Source: Brachypodium distachyon
Lineage: Eukaryota; Streptophyta; Magnoliopsida; Poales; Poaceae
Length of the DNA: 64,000 bases
Assembly: GCF_000005505.3 (NCBI RefSeq)
Contig: NC_016131.3
Location: 33,905,001-33,969,000 of the forward strand
Direction of reading: 5' to 3'
Shown: piece by piece, positions 39,744 to 49,448 of the stretch
Numbering within the stretch: position 1 is the first letter of the stretch
How the letters are laid out: each line of letters starts with the position of its first letter
Translations under genes and position numbers: made by a program
The notes under the pieces: model-generated
The model's input: only the letters and a program-made list of their open reading frames with translations
What the model was told of the DNA's origin: nothing
The model's database searches: none

Positions 39744-40610
39744 AGAGTAAATTACAGAAAACCACCACATTAGGAGTTAGGGTTTCACATAGTTACCAGT
39801 TTTCGTTTTAGTTGCAAAAAACCACCAGATTAGCGTAACCACTCACTCCTTAGCGTGTAAGCCTATTTCTGACAGGTATGGCCCACTGTTGGGCCAGCAT
39901 GTCTTCCAGCTCGGCCTCCGGCGTGGTCTGTTTCCTTGCTCACCACCCAGCCGTCCCTGCTCCTTCTCCGGCGAGGATGCCGAGCTCGAGCCGCCTCCTC
40001 CCTCGCCCGAGCGTTTCGGCCATGAGCACCTCCGTGTAGCCCCGCCTCTACAACACCTCCTCCTCCCCTACTCCCCGCGCTCGGCCACGCGATGCAGCTC
40101 CGCCGCTTGCGCCGCTGTACGCCCGCGCCGCTGCCCGCCGGGCCTGCTGCTCGCCGCGCGCTCCTACTCGTCGCCGCCGTGGCCCGCCGCGCGCTCCTAC
40201 TCCCCGCACGCTGGTGTTTTTCGGGCTGCTCTCCGCGGCCCGTCACGCACCCCTGCACCGCCGCTGCGTCGCGCCCTTGCTCGCCGCGTGCCGCCGCTCG
40301 CCGCGCGCCGCTGTTCGCCGCGCTGCTCTCCACGGCCATGGCAGCGTGCTCGGCCTGCAGCAGCTCCTAATCGGGTAGCAAGACGATGGCCTGCTGCAGC
40401 TTCTAGACCGGGAATAGGGAGGAAGGAAGAAGAGAGAGTTGCCACGTTAGCATGCCATGTCAGCCTGACCTGTGTACCTGCCTTGTCAGTTTCTAGGTTA
40501 TTCGCTAGGAACCGGATACTTAGTGTAATCCGGTGGTTTTTAGTAAAAAAAATGTAGACGGTATCAATGTGTAACCCTAGCGGCTGCAGTGGTTTTTTTT
40601 TAATTTACTC
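39744..40610. mobile_element. Second Pack-MULE, about 867 bp
   Basis: Terminal inverted repeats: the left GAGTAAATTACAGAAAACCA and the right end, whose reverse complement is GAGTAAATTAAAAAAAAACC. They stay alignable for over 100 bp through GTAACC, CACCAGATTA / CACCGGATTA and CTGACAG. A 9-bp target duplication with one mismatch, CATTGTCAT / CACTGTCAT, flanks it (39735-39743 and 40611-40619). The interior is very GC-rich with frames open on both strands (222 codons plus, 158 minus) and no transposase, so it carries captured host sequence of unknown origin. Confidence 0.8.
40128..40320 (+). repeat. GC-rich internal repeats in the second Pack-MULE
   Basis: Imperfect units such as CGCCGCGCGCTCCTACTC (twice at about 40154-40203) and CTCGCCGCG(T/C)GCCG (40290-40325) recur. 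They explain the A/R/P-rich translation on the plus strand and speak against a real protein here. Confidence 0.5.
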
Positions 40611-40627
40611 CACTGTCATATGTCATA

Positions 40628-40672
40628 GGTGCGGAACTACTTTCTTTTTTGAGAAAGAGGTACGGAACTACT
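40628..40672 (-). mobile_element. Micro-retroinsertion: 17-bp T-rich insert between 14-bp direct repeats
   Basis: GGTGCGGAACTACT (40628-40641) and GGTACGGAACTACT (40659-40672) differ by one base. They enclose TTCTTTTTTGAGAAAGA. Same layout as the inserts at 22076 and 22813. Confidence 0.4.
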
Positions 40673-41892
40673 GCTCCGTACTAAGCAGGCCCGACGAAAC
40701 AGGACTACAACGAACTAGACCTGGTCTCGTATTCTGGACTGTATCGGGCTTAGTTGGGTGGCCGGAGGCCATATCCTTTTGCAGGCTGCAGAATCAGGAC
40801 TCCGGACAATCTCAATGGATACTACCAGATCCATTGGAATTAGCCCCCCCTGTTACATCCGTCTATAGGCCAGGAACTACGGCCCAAATTTGGTGTGTTC
40901 ATTTTTTCATCTCATTTTTCTCTTACCGTCAGGCTGTCATCCTATGAGATGCTGCTTGGTGATGTACGGCGCAGTTATTGACGCGTGGGTTCCGTCAGCG
41001 CCGTAGGGCACCGAAGTACGATCCCATCCTATGTATGTTGTCACCCTTTTCATTCATCGTTCTACTCACAAACATTATGCATGCATTCTTTTTGCTGACA
41101 AGTATTTTTCTGTAATTTTAGATGACGTTATTCTTATTATTACTTTTGTGACATGCTTGTGCCATAATTAATAATATAATAATTGTATGTCGATCGAATA
41201 CAGATGCACATTGGCGGACAAACAAATAAAAGAGAGAACTAACTTATGATCCATGCATGCTGGGCAGACTGCCGCCGGACACCGATCGCCGCTGTGCCTG
41301 CCAGGGCCAGCCGGTTAAGGATTTTGGGAGCTTAAGGTTTGGGGCTACAGTTTCTTCATTGCCTGGAACCGGGCAGAGAGAAGACGAGACGGGAATTGAT
41401 CGATCAGGCATCTAGAGATGGAGCATGGTGATGCCTGGGTTGCCGTGGTGTGTGCTGTGTGGGCCTGTGTGATGTTGGGCTGGGAGAGTGGGGGTGCTGG
41501 ATAGATGGGTTATACAGTCCGGAATCATTTTACATGGGCTAAAAAGTCCTATATCCTGTATAAATTAGCTGGGCTGGACCCGTGCTACAGCCGGCTAGCA
41601 CGGGCGTAAGTGTCCTCTTTTAGGGTGAAAACATACTTAAGCAGAAATTGGTCGCTGCCCGTTGTCTTCAGAAGGCTGGTATCATGCTCTAAAGGTTGTT
41701 ATCACTGCACAAAGAAGCAGCAAATCACCATGGTTACTCCTAATAAAATACGGTGATCATGTACTCAATTTACCATTTATCCAATAGGCAAAGTATACAA
41801 GTTAAGGATGAAATGGCGCAAACCTTCTTACGGAGAGAACACAAAAACTTTGAGTCTTGATGCATTGAAGTCAGGGCCTCAGGGGTTCATTT
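40673..41892. other. Intergenic DNA without supported gene
   Basis: No domain, RNA or complete element recognised. A G-rich stretch lies at 41420-41510. Confidence 0.3.
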
Positions 41893-41909
41893 CTTAGTTA
41901 CATTTTCTA

Positions 41910-42792
41910 ACCTGTTTGCAGTTGCCACTGTGGCTAGCCTGGGCGACGGCAAGACAGCGTCCTTCTGGCACGATAGCTGGATGGGTTTAGCTCCAAGGTT
42001 AGCAATGCCGGTGTTGTTCAAGATCTCTGCTCGGAAGAACCGCTCGGTTCGAGATGCTATCACGAATAGGCGCTGGATTCTTGACCTGCGCGGACGAGTA
42101 ACGACCGAGATCCTCCATGAATTCGTTGAGCTTTGGAACCGGGTCAATGCCAACTCCTTGAGCAACTCCGATGACAGCTTTTCTTGGCGGTTCTCGTCAT
42201 GCGGCGCCTACTCGGCTTCGTCTGCTTACGCCATTCAGTTCCTTGGGGCCGCAAACTCCGGCTTCTCGAAGGACGTCTGGAGCATTAGACGCCCGCGAAG
42301 TGCAGGTTCTTTCTCTGGCTCGTCACGCACCGGAGAATTTTGACCGCTGACAAGCTCCTGCTAAGAGGATGGCCGAATTCCTATTTTTGTCAGCTTTGCC
42401 ATAGGAACTTGGGGACCTGCATGCATCTCTGCTGCGATGCCCCTGGGCTCTGGTTCTGTGGCGCATGGTCAGCTACCGCTTCACGCTGCCGACTCTCTGT
42501 CCGGATTCTTGGAAGAACCTGGCAGCGCGGATGGACTGGTTCAGAGGCATCTCCGGCGATGTGCATGGTCCTGTCAAGAAGAGGGTGCCGATGATTAGTC
42601 TGATCACGCTTTGGGACATATGGTTAGAGAGGAACAGGCGCAGAAGGACCTTCCGCAAAGCTGCCTGGTTCAGAGAATTGTTGATGTTGTCCAGCTCAGG
42701 TGCATGGCTCGGCGAGGAACGATCATGCTGGAGAATAGCGCCTTCGGTGCGGGTGATCTGTTTTTTCAGTTGCAATTTCCTCTTTCTTTGTC
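41910..42792 (+). mobile_element. 5'-truncated LINE tail with perfect 17-bp target duplication
   Basis: CTTAGTTACATTTTCTA is repeated exactly at 41893-41909 and 42793-42809, enclosing 883 bp. The plus strand encodes the end of a LINE ORF2: SLGDGKTASFWHDSWMG (zf-RVT region start), then FSWRFSSCGAYSASSAYAIQ, DKLLLRGWPNSYFCQLC with C-x2-C, and LITLWDIWLERNRRRR. Frames at 41930-42343, 42340-42594 and 42465-42797 must be joined across frameshifts. Unlike the other LINE insertions here, it ends in TTTCCTCTTTCTTTGTC, with no poly(A). Confidence 0.8.
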
Positions 42793-42809
42793 CTTAGTTA
42801 CATTTTCTA

Positions 42810-43654
42810 TAGCTACGAAGATTTATGTATGACAGGGAGTTTTGTTTTATTTTAAAGATTTGTGCCTTGACTTTGATGATCAAATGTCATGCAGGCCTCT
42901 GGATCTATGTATGTGGCATCTAAACGAAACCACAAACTTTTGTTGACAAATGGAGAGTAGTATCAGAGTATTAGGGGAACTGAATTTTGGAACAAAGACA
43001 CGTTTTCCCCATTGTCCAGGTTTTGTGATTTTGCTCACCAATGAGCGTACTGTAGGAGGAGCTCACGGGATGACTCTTAGGTGGGATTACCCTTTGCGTC
43101 AAACACATACATTTGTTTGTTTTCTTTCCTTTTTTGAAACGGAGGATAACTCCCAGGTCTCAACCTCTCCATAGATTGATGCACACAGCCAAACAAAACA
43201 CTTTTCTAACGATGTACCGGCACCTGCAGTGAAGAGAAAGGAATGGGAATGGGATTGGATTTTCTTAGTTTTGTACTAAGACATTGTGTGTTCGTAAAAG
43301 TTATTTAATGGTCCAAACAAACTCAGAATTTTATGAAAATCTGAGGGTAGTTTTAAGATGGGAAAATCCACTTTCAGTAAAAGTTTCAAAATTTTCAGAG
43401 CAGGTTTGAAAATCCACTATTGGAATCTGCATTAGTGGCTGTGTTGTCTTTTCTTGGCGTGTTGAATTATTCTCGGTTTTCGCCTGTTTTTGCTCTAATA
43501 AAGTAGATAGGCGGGGGCTTTTTTTTCAGAAAAGAAGAGAGTAATAACATAGAAGCACCTCCCTAAATAAATTTCATTAATAAATTCATGGTTGTATACA
43601 TCATTCTAGTGTTGTCTTATTCTTGAAAAACAAGCATAAAACAGAAAGAGCTGC
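42810..43654. other. Intergenic DNA with a LINE-tail-like scrap
   Basis: At 43124-43190 a T run followed by GAAACGGAGG and AGATTGATGCACACA resembles the 3' end of a minus-strand LINE. A similar scrap is at 4636-4685 (CGCATCAATAGATGCACACA). No target duplication was found for either. Confidence 0.35.
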
Positions 43655-43670
43655 ATAACACTAGAAACAT

Positions 43671-43733
43671 TTTTTTTTACGAACTAGATAGGAGCTCTGT
43701 CATTTCGTTTAAGCAGGGGGAAGTTCTGTACAA
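43671..43733 (-). mobile_element. 63-bp LINE 3'-end insertion with 16-bp target duplication
   Basis: ATAACACTAGAAACAT occurs at 43655-43670 and 43734-43749 without mismatch. Between them are eight T followed by 55 unique bases, that is, a minus-strand element with a short poly(A) tail truncated to its last 55 bases. It lies about 60 bases downstream of the stop codon of the CC-like gene, so it probably falls in that gene's 3' untranslated region. Confidence 0.7.
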
Positions 43734-43795
43734 ATAACACTAGAAACATTATCATTCAAGATTGCACAAACCATTGCAGGCTACCGAGCGAGCGA

Positions 43796-45385
43796 TTAGT
43801 TCTGCAGAGGGGAGTTAACAATCCAAGATCTCATTGACCCGTGTAGCTTGTCCGAGGCACGCACGACCCAATATTTAAGCAGGTCTCTGGACACGTCCAA
43901 CCACCCTGCTATGTTGTTTTCCTCTCGCTTTTTATCCACCCTTCTGTTCCGAACCTTTGACTGTGATCGAGCAGTTCGATTTCTACCTGCAGTTCGTACC
44001 TCTGCTTTGGTCTTCTCCACGCAGAGGTGCGCTGTGCCATGCCTGGACCTCAGGCACATCTGATACATCTGGGATTCATAGTTCTGGCAGAGGTGATCTA
44101 TGGCCTTGGGAAGCAACTTCTCATCTACGTCCTGCAGAGATGCATCAGTGTGGACCATTTCTTGCTCCTCTCCATCAATCACCTCGAAAGCATAGCTCTC
44201 AGCTGCAGGCTCTATGCCCTCCGGAGTGTCGTGGGGAATAAAAAGAACCCCCAGCTTCAGAGGAGCCAAACCTGAACTTGCAGAGCTTCTTGTTCCATGT
44301 CCAGCACCTGAATCCTCCCGGCTCCTATGCTGCTCAGATAGATCAGAGACGTGGCATTGCAAATACACCGCAATAACTTGTTCCGGGAACGTAGATGCCA
44401 GCCTTTCGGGTCTTGAAGACGATGACAGCGCATTTGTGTTGCTTGTTTTGCTAGAAATGACCACCAGATCATTCTCATGCTCGGCGCAGCAGAGTGGGTC
44501 TGGACGAAGCCAATGCGTTGACGTGGTGTGCACACTTTGCCAGTACTCCTTGACGCCGCGAGAAAAACTAGTGCTCCGGGAGAAATCCTGCGTGGGAAGC
44601 TGAATCAGCTCTCTCCTCACGCCTTCAGCAGTGACCGTGAAGTGAGGTAGTGTAGCTGCTGACTGCATGCACTTGATTATGATCCCAAATACGTCGCTGC
44701 TCTCGGAGAGCCGCAGCACGAGCCTTACATTGAGGCCCTTGGCAGGTTCCTTGAAATCCTGGTATGCGAACCCGACCATTGCCTCTACCCCTCGCTCCTC
44801 GAAGCTCGTGGGCCATATGCCTATGTAGCAGAAGAACCTCCCTCCTTGCAGTGCCTGGTAGTGCAGCGCCTTCCCTGCGAGGAGATCGCCGATGAGAGGG
44901 TTGAAGAACGTGTGCGGCCGCCGAGGGGTTCCGCCGAGCTCGACGAACTTGAGGAACTGGCTCGTGCCCTCTGCGAACCTCTCGAACCTTTTAATCTCTT
45001 CGGCAGAGCATGACTCGTCAACGCCTTTGCTGCGGCTGGTGAAAGGTGAAGATACGAGTGATTTGGCTGCTTGAGCTACTCGTCTGGGGAAGGAGGACGA
45101 CCGCTTGAACTCTTCGTCTTCCAGGGCGCGCTGCTTGCGGCGGCGTAGCTTGTCATCGCACTCCTGGGCGGCGCGCTTCAGCTTGCTCCGCCAGCGCAGC
45201 ATGGGCACGTCTGTGATCTGCCATCTGCTGGAAATGTGCAGCGCAGCTTCGATCTTGATGTGTGCCATCTCCAGCCTCTCCGTGTCGTCTCTCCTGCGTG
45301 ATTTCTGGTCAGGCTGGCCGACGAGGAAGGTGGAGATTCTGCCCACCGTCTCGCCGACCACCGCTGAAGCAACCATTTCGGCCAT
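43796..45385 (-). CDS. Rx-N/coiled-coil-like protein without NB-ARC domain (grass NLR-related family)
   Basis: A 529-residue protein. The N terminus (MAEMVASAVVGETVGRISTF, then helices to about residue 100 with RLEMAHIKIEAALHIS and MLRWRSKLKRAAQECDDKL) resembles the Rx-type four-helix coiled-coil domain of plant NLR immune receptors. The following 430 residues contain no P-loop, kinase-2, GLPL or leucine-rich repeats. C-terminal cysteines and histidines (HLCQNYESQMYQMCLRSRHG) and a basic stretch (RNRRVDKKREE) are seen but match no domain I can name. Grass genomes hold a family of such proteins; their role is unclear and a part in immunity is only inferred. I start at the ATG after an intron acceptor (TTAATTAACAG/GGAAATAATGG); a longer frame to 45469 would read through that intron. 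Confidence 0.75.
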   Translation of the reverse strand: MAEMVASAVVGETVGRISTFLVGQPDQKSRRRDDTERLEMAHIKIEAALHISSRWQITDVPMLRWRSKLKRAAQECDDKLRRRKQRALEDEEFKRSSSFPRRVAQAAKSLVSSPFTSRSKGVDESCSAEEIKRFERFAEGTSQFLKFVELGGTPRRPHTFFNPLIGDLLAGKALHYQALQGGRFFCYIGIWPTSFEERGVEAMVGFAYQDFKEPAKGLNVRLVLRLSESSDVFGIIIKCMQSAATLPHFTVTAEGVRRELIQLPTQDFSRSTSFSRGVKEYWQSVHTTSTHWLRPDPLCCAEHENDLVVISSKTSNTNALSSSSRPERLASTFPEQVIAVYLQCHVSDLSEQHRSREDSGAGHGTRSSASSGLAPLKLGVLFIPHDTPEGIEPAAESYAFEVIDGEEQEMVHTDASLQDVDEKLLPKAIDHLCQNYESQMYQMCLRSRHGTAHLCVEKTKAEVRTAGRNRTARSQSKVRNRRVDKKREENNIAGWLDVSRDLLKYWVVRASDKLHGSMRSWIVNSPLQN

Positions 45386-45392
45386 TATTTCC

Positions 45393-45460
45393 CTGTTAAT
45401 TAAAAATGAGGGCAAATTATGATCTGGGTCGTCATGACAGAGTAAAAGATCGGTGCTCAC
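45393..45460 (-). other. Intron in the 5' untranslated region of the CC-like gene
   Basis: On the minus strand, GGGCGAG/GTGAGCACC (45460 side) and TTTTAATTAACAG/GGAAATA (45393 side) form a 68-bp GT-AG intron that ends eight bases before the chosen ATG. This favours the shorter protein start. Confidence 0.6.
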
Positions 45461-45523
45461 CTCGCCCAACAGGATGAATAAACGAGTATCTAGCTATATC
45501 GCTACTCAGAACGGATGTGCAAC

Positions 45524-45532
45524 TATATATAT
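45524..45532 (-). promoter_or_regulatory. Probable TATA box of the CC-like gene
   Basis: ATATATATA on the minus strand, about 65 bases upstream of the 5' untranslated exon's splice donor. Spacing and sequence are good; no other promoter element was recognised. Confidence 0.5.
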
Positions 45533-45539
45533 GGTGAGG

Positions 45540-46578
45540 AGTTCGGCTACACGTTAGAACGGCACAGAGTGAATGCCGTTAGGAGCACAAGAGAGTCTTT
45601 TTATTCTCAAAAGGAGACGACTAGACTATTTTAAGAGACGACCTGATGGTCTTTTTTTTAACCTGATTAATTCATGATCCTTTCTCTCCATTTTTCAAGA
45701 CCACTTCCCTTGGAAGACTTCGGTTTACCTAGAAGTTAGTCTTCGTTTACTTAATTACTTGCACCTGCAAGTCTGCCTTTTTGCTCTAGTCCTAGTCCTT
45801 TTTTGCGGCTAGTGGAAGTGGCGCCTGACCCTTGACCCTGACGTGACCATGGAACGTTGTAACGCACGAAGTAGTGGTACGTGATCCCTGGCCGACGCCG
45901 AGCTTTTTTCTCTAGAGAGAAATTCAGTGGCGGAGCCAGAAACCGATCGAGCGCTGGGCCAAAACATAATGCATCCCAAAAAACACAGATGAAGACATAA
46001 CATAAGTACAGCTGAAATCGCATAATTTTCATGAAATTTAAGTTCAATACTTAGTAATCCATCAAAGTAGAAAAAGCACGAAAAAAACATCATATAAGAA
46101 CAAGAGTTGGGGTTGGATAGTGAGGGGGAAATCTATTCATCTGTAATTCCATAGCACGGTGAAAATGAAAACACAAAATCAGGTTTTGTTGCTTCTCTTC
46201 CAAATTCGAACAAAATTGATAAGGATTGCTGGATTGGGGTTTAGGGCGAATCCAGCGCTGCCACCCAAATAAGACACAAAAAGTGTCCATTTTGGTCCGT
46301 TTTGATGGAGACCCGGACACCCCAGAGGCCCGTGTTCGGCCTGTGTCCATTTGGGTCTGCGAGAGAGCCCAACCGGACAACCCATTTTTTTTTAATTCTC
46401 AAAAAATAAATAAACTTCACTCAAGTTTAAAATGGAGTAGTACATTTAAATTTATAAATAGCAAAATAAAAATACTAAACATGGGCATATGGATCATTTC
46501 TCGTGTGTGTTTTGGGTTATGAAATTAGAAATGGATTTATACAGTGAAGAGGGCAAGACATCAAGATGTATAAAAAAT
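45540..46578. other. Intergenic DNA; one transposon-end scrap
   Basis: At 45928 CAGTGGCGGAGCCAGAAACC is a frequent grass repeat start that looks like a hAT-type end, but the opposite end was not found. No gene is supported. Confidence 0.3.
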
Positions 46579-46712
46579 GAGTAAATTACAAAAAACCCGC
46601 TACATTACGGGCTATGATTTCACATTGGTACCGGTATACGTTTTTCTTACTAAAACCCACCGGATTAACTTAACTACCCGCTCGCTAGCGTCTAAGCCCG
46701 AAACTGACAGGA
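46579..46712. mobile_element. Isolated Pack-MULE-type terminal repeat
   Basis: Begins GAGTAAATTACAAAAAACCC and continues through CACCGGATTAACTTAAC to AAACTGACAGG, matching the terminal repeat of the Pack-MULE at 39744-40610. The DNA to the right is GC-rich as in a Pack-MULE interior, but no inverted partner end was found before 49 kb. Confidence 0.6.
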
Positions 46713-48590
46713 CGGGCTCACCTGTCGGGTCTAGCTGGCACTCTGACGTGGAAGATTTCTCCCAACAGAGACGAGGAAGAAGAAAAAGGGCACATCCTCA
46801 GTCGACGGCAAGGCACAGGCTCCTCTTCGAAAGAACGAACGGATCGAGGAGCAAGGCCATAGTCGCGGCGAGATGTACGGAGGCACAGGCTCCTCTTCGA
46901 TGGGGACGGCTGCCAAGGCCGCAGCCTTGTTGCTCCTCTTGACGAGCGCCATGAACGACGATGACGCCGTGGCTGTCTTCCTGGAGGCCACCGCGGTCGC
47001 CGTGGCGGTGGAGAGGGCCTCGACGGCGGAGAATACCGCAGCCAACAGTGCAAAATGCACTTCAACACAATGTAAGTATCGCTATTATTTGGTTTGGCAG
47101 TGCATCAAATAGAGAATACAAAAACAGACATGCTGAATTTCAACACTTTGTTGCTAGCCCCAGCCACATCAACTAAATCAGATTCACACAGACAGAAAAA
47201 GGACAAAGTCAGAAGGAACAGATACACACCATAACAAGGATCAGATTTAGAGCACATCAAACATTACCAGGGCAATCTGAACTGAAAAATGACAAAACAA
47301 ACATGAAAATGAATAACAAACACTCCAACGCAACATGAAACTGAAACTCAAAAACTGCAAGAACAAAATCTGGGACAAAGTATAGAACAACCGTTTCGTC
47401 GGCATAACAAACACCACAAGCAGATCGACCTCACCACTGAACGAACAAAATGAGTACAACCAATTTGGGCATGAAACAGAACAAGCAAGCTCAGCTGACG
47501 GTCGACTGGACCTCAGTGACCACGAGCGCGAAACGAACCACCTATCGCCTTTGCAGTCTTCCCCTCGCCACACCTGAGCCAACGACGCAAAAGCAAAAAT
47601 TCAGCACCCAAAACTGCGAGAGAACAGGAGCAACACATCACAAGTAGCAATAGCCACGGTGGGGGACTCAAAAGAAAACCCAGCCTCCGACGAGCACGAA
47701 TCGAACCCCTCTCAACTCTGCGCTCTTGACCTCGCCAGAGCCAAATCAGCAACCAGAAAAGCTGGAGCATGCGAGCCAAAAAAAATCGCTCGACGGAGAA
47801 GGAAGAGTGGGGAACTCACCGGAGTATGGCAGCGAGTAAAACCGCCGCCGGCGAGCACCAATCAAACCCCTCTTGCCGCTGAAGCCTTCACCTAGCAACG
47901 CGCCGAGCCGAGAAAAGAACACAAAAAATCAGAAAAATCAGAGGCGGGCTCTGAATGGGGGATGGGATCGCATCAGAGAGGAGTTGAGGCGAGAGGGGGC
48001 ACAGGGAGAGGCTCACGAACAGGGGAGATGATGACGAGGAGGCGACGGGGATTCGGCCGAGGAGCTCAGGCGGCGGCGGAGCTCTGCACGGGACTGACGG
48101 GAGACGGAGCGCATCGGCATGGACAACCGCCGGTGAGGAGGAGATGAGGAGGACGATGGCCGGGAACACTCACCTCCTCCTCTTCCAGCCCCCCCTCCAA
48201 TGGATTTCACCGGAGTGGGACATCGCCTCCGCGTGGTCGTCGTCAATGGGTCAGCAGAACTGTAGAAGGACGAAATCTTCTACGGAGTATATGGAGAACC
48301 CCACTAACCTGTTCCTCTCCACATTGCAGCCTATCCACCCACCTCAGCATTTTAACCGATTGATTAATACCCCTATTCCGTAGCAATTGACTCCTTTTTT
48401 TTTTAAATTCCCTGCATATATATATATATATTACCACATTGATACAAGAGTGGAACTCACAGAGATCCACTGACACTTACAACCCAATAAAAGTGAGGCA
48501 AAAGAATAAGAAATTCATACAAGTCTCTCCTAGACACGTAGTCCACCGCTTGTCTCACAATGGCACACGCGTCCATACACGTGCCCCGGG
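46713..48590. other. GC-rich captured-type sequence then intergenic DNA; no supported gene
   Basis: AGGCACAGGCTCCTCTTCGA is duplicated at about 46813 and 46880. Frames of 60-121 codons lie on both strands at 46577-48250 without recognisable domains. Two related lines, GACGAGCACGAATCGAACCC and GGCGAGCACCAATCAAACCC, lie at 47687 and 47847. A (TA)n run is at 48416-48432. Confidence 0.35.
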
Positions 48591-49167
48591 TCGAAGGAGT
48601 CCATGTGCAGACTCCATAGTTGTCTCTCACGCGTCGCCGGTGCGTACCGACGCAGGCCTCACCGTCGTCGAGATCAAGAGTGGATCCAAAAAATGTGTTG
48701 ATTTACGACCTTTTGTTGATTTATGACCTTTTGTTAGTGACCATGGCACACGCGTCCATGTGCAAACTCCATAGTTGTCTCAACACATTTCGTCCGTGCG
48801 AGGCTCGGTTGTATTGGGGGTGCGTCACGGTCGAAGGGCTGTCCGGTGAGGTGCATCACCGTGGGCGAAGACGTGCGTGCAGACAAGGTGGCGGGTAGTC
48901 ATTTGTGTGTCTCGACGAGAAGATGAAAGTTTAAGAGTATTGTGAGGCGGTAACTAGTGAAGGTGAGTTTCTTCAATGAGGCCCTGTCTCTACGTGGAGC
49001 TATGGGTTTAGGTAGCACGTATTATACTATGAGTGTACGGTGTAGTGCACAGGGTTAGTGTGACAGGGGGTCAAGACCATGCGTTGAGCTGAGTCGACAA
49101 GTCGTGAAGCTGTAGAGCGTCAAGATCAGGGGAACCACCGAAGACGAAGTCAAGATTATGGGGAGAT
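48591..49167. other. Likely internal remnant of a copia-type element
   Basis: CCATGTG CA(G/A)ACTCCATAGTTGTCT is duplicated at about 48600 and 48749. The stretch ends in ATTATGGGGAGAT, which looks like a polypurine tract before the LTR at 49168. No coding remnant is recognisable. Confidence 0.35.
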
Positions 49168-49448
49168 TGTTGGAAATAATCTTTCCATGCCGTGATTTAG
49201 TATCAGTCCAAATCCTTATGAGTTTAGGATTAGGAGTTGTGTCCGTATACACGTGAGTTTTGTAGTCCCTCAGCTAGCTATGTGCATGTATATATATACA
49301 TGTGTATGCGGCTGGTTTGAAACAAACTTGTAAGAGATATTAAGATAAGAAATAAAGAAAGGCACGACAGGTGCCTTTGACCAAATAATCCGGTGATCGT
49401 CGTGTGCGAGTGCATTTTCATGTGATTGATCTTTGGGCAAACCTAACA
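49168..49448 (+). repeat. Ty1/copia-type LTR, about 281 bp
   Basis: Bounded by TGTTGGAA and CCTAACA (inverted TGTT/AACA ends). It is preceded by a polypurine-like tract and not followed by a primer-binding site, so it is best read as the 3' LTR of an element that has lost its left part. The flanking five bases do not form a target duplication. Confidence 0.5.

Noticed and set aside
39863..40557. 222- and 158-codon frames as a host gene
   Set aside because: They lie wholly inside a Pack-MULE with flanking duplication, are compositionally driven, and have no recognisable domain.
43796..45469. Longer start (557 residues) for the CC-like protein
   Set aside because: The extra 28 codons span a consensus donor and acceptor, and the Rx-N-like homology begins at the ATG after the acceptor.
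45640..45672. T run between ACCTGAT repeats as another micro-retroinsertion
   Set aside because: The direct repeat is only seven bases, within chance expectation, unlike the 14-17 base repeats of the accepted cases.
48413..48434. TA-rich run as a regulatory site
   Set aside because: A plain (TA)n microsatellite without a gene start nearby.
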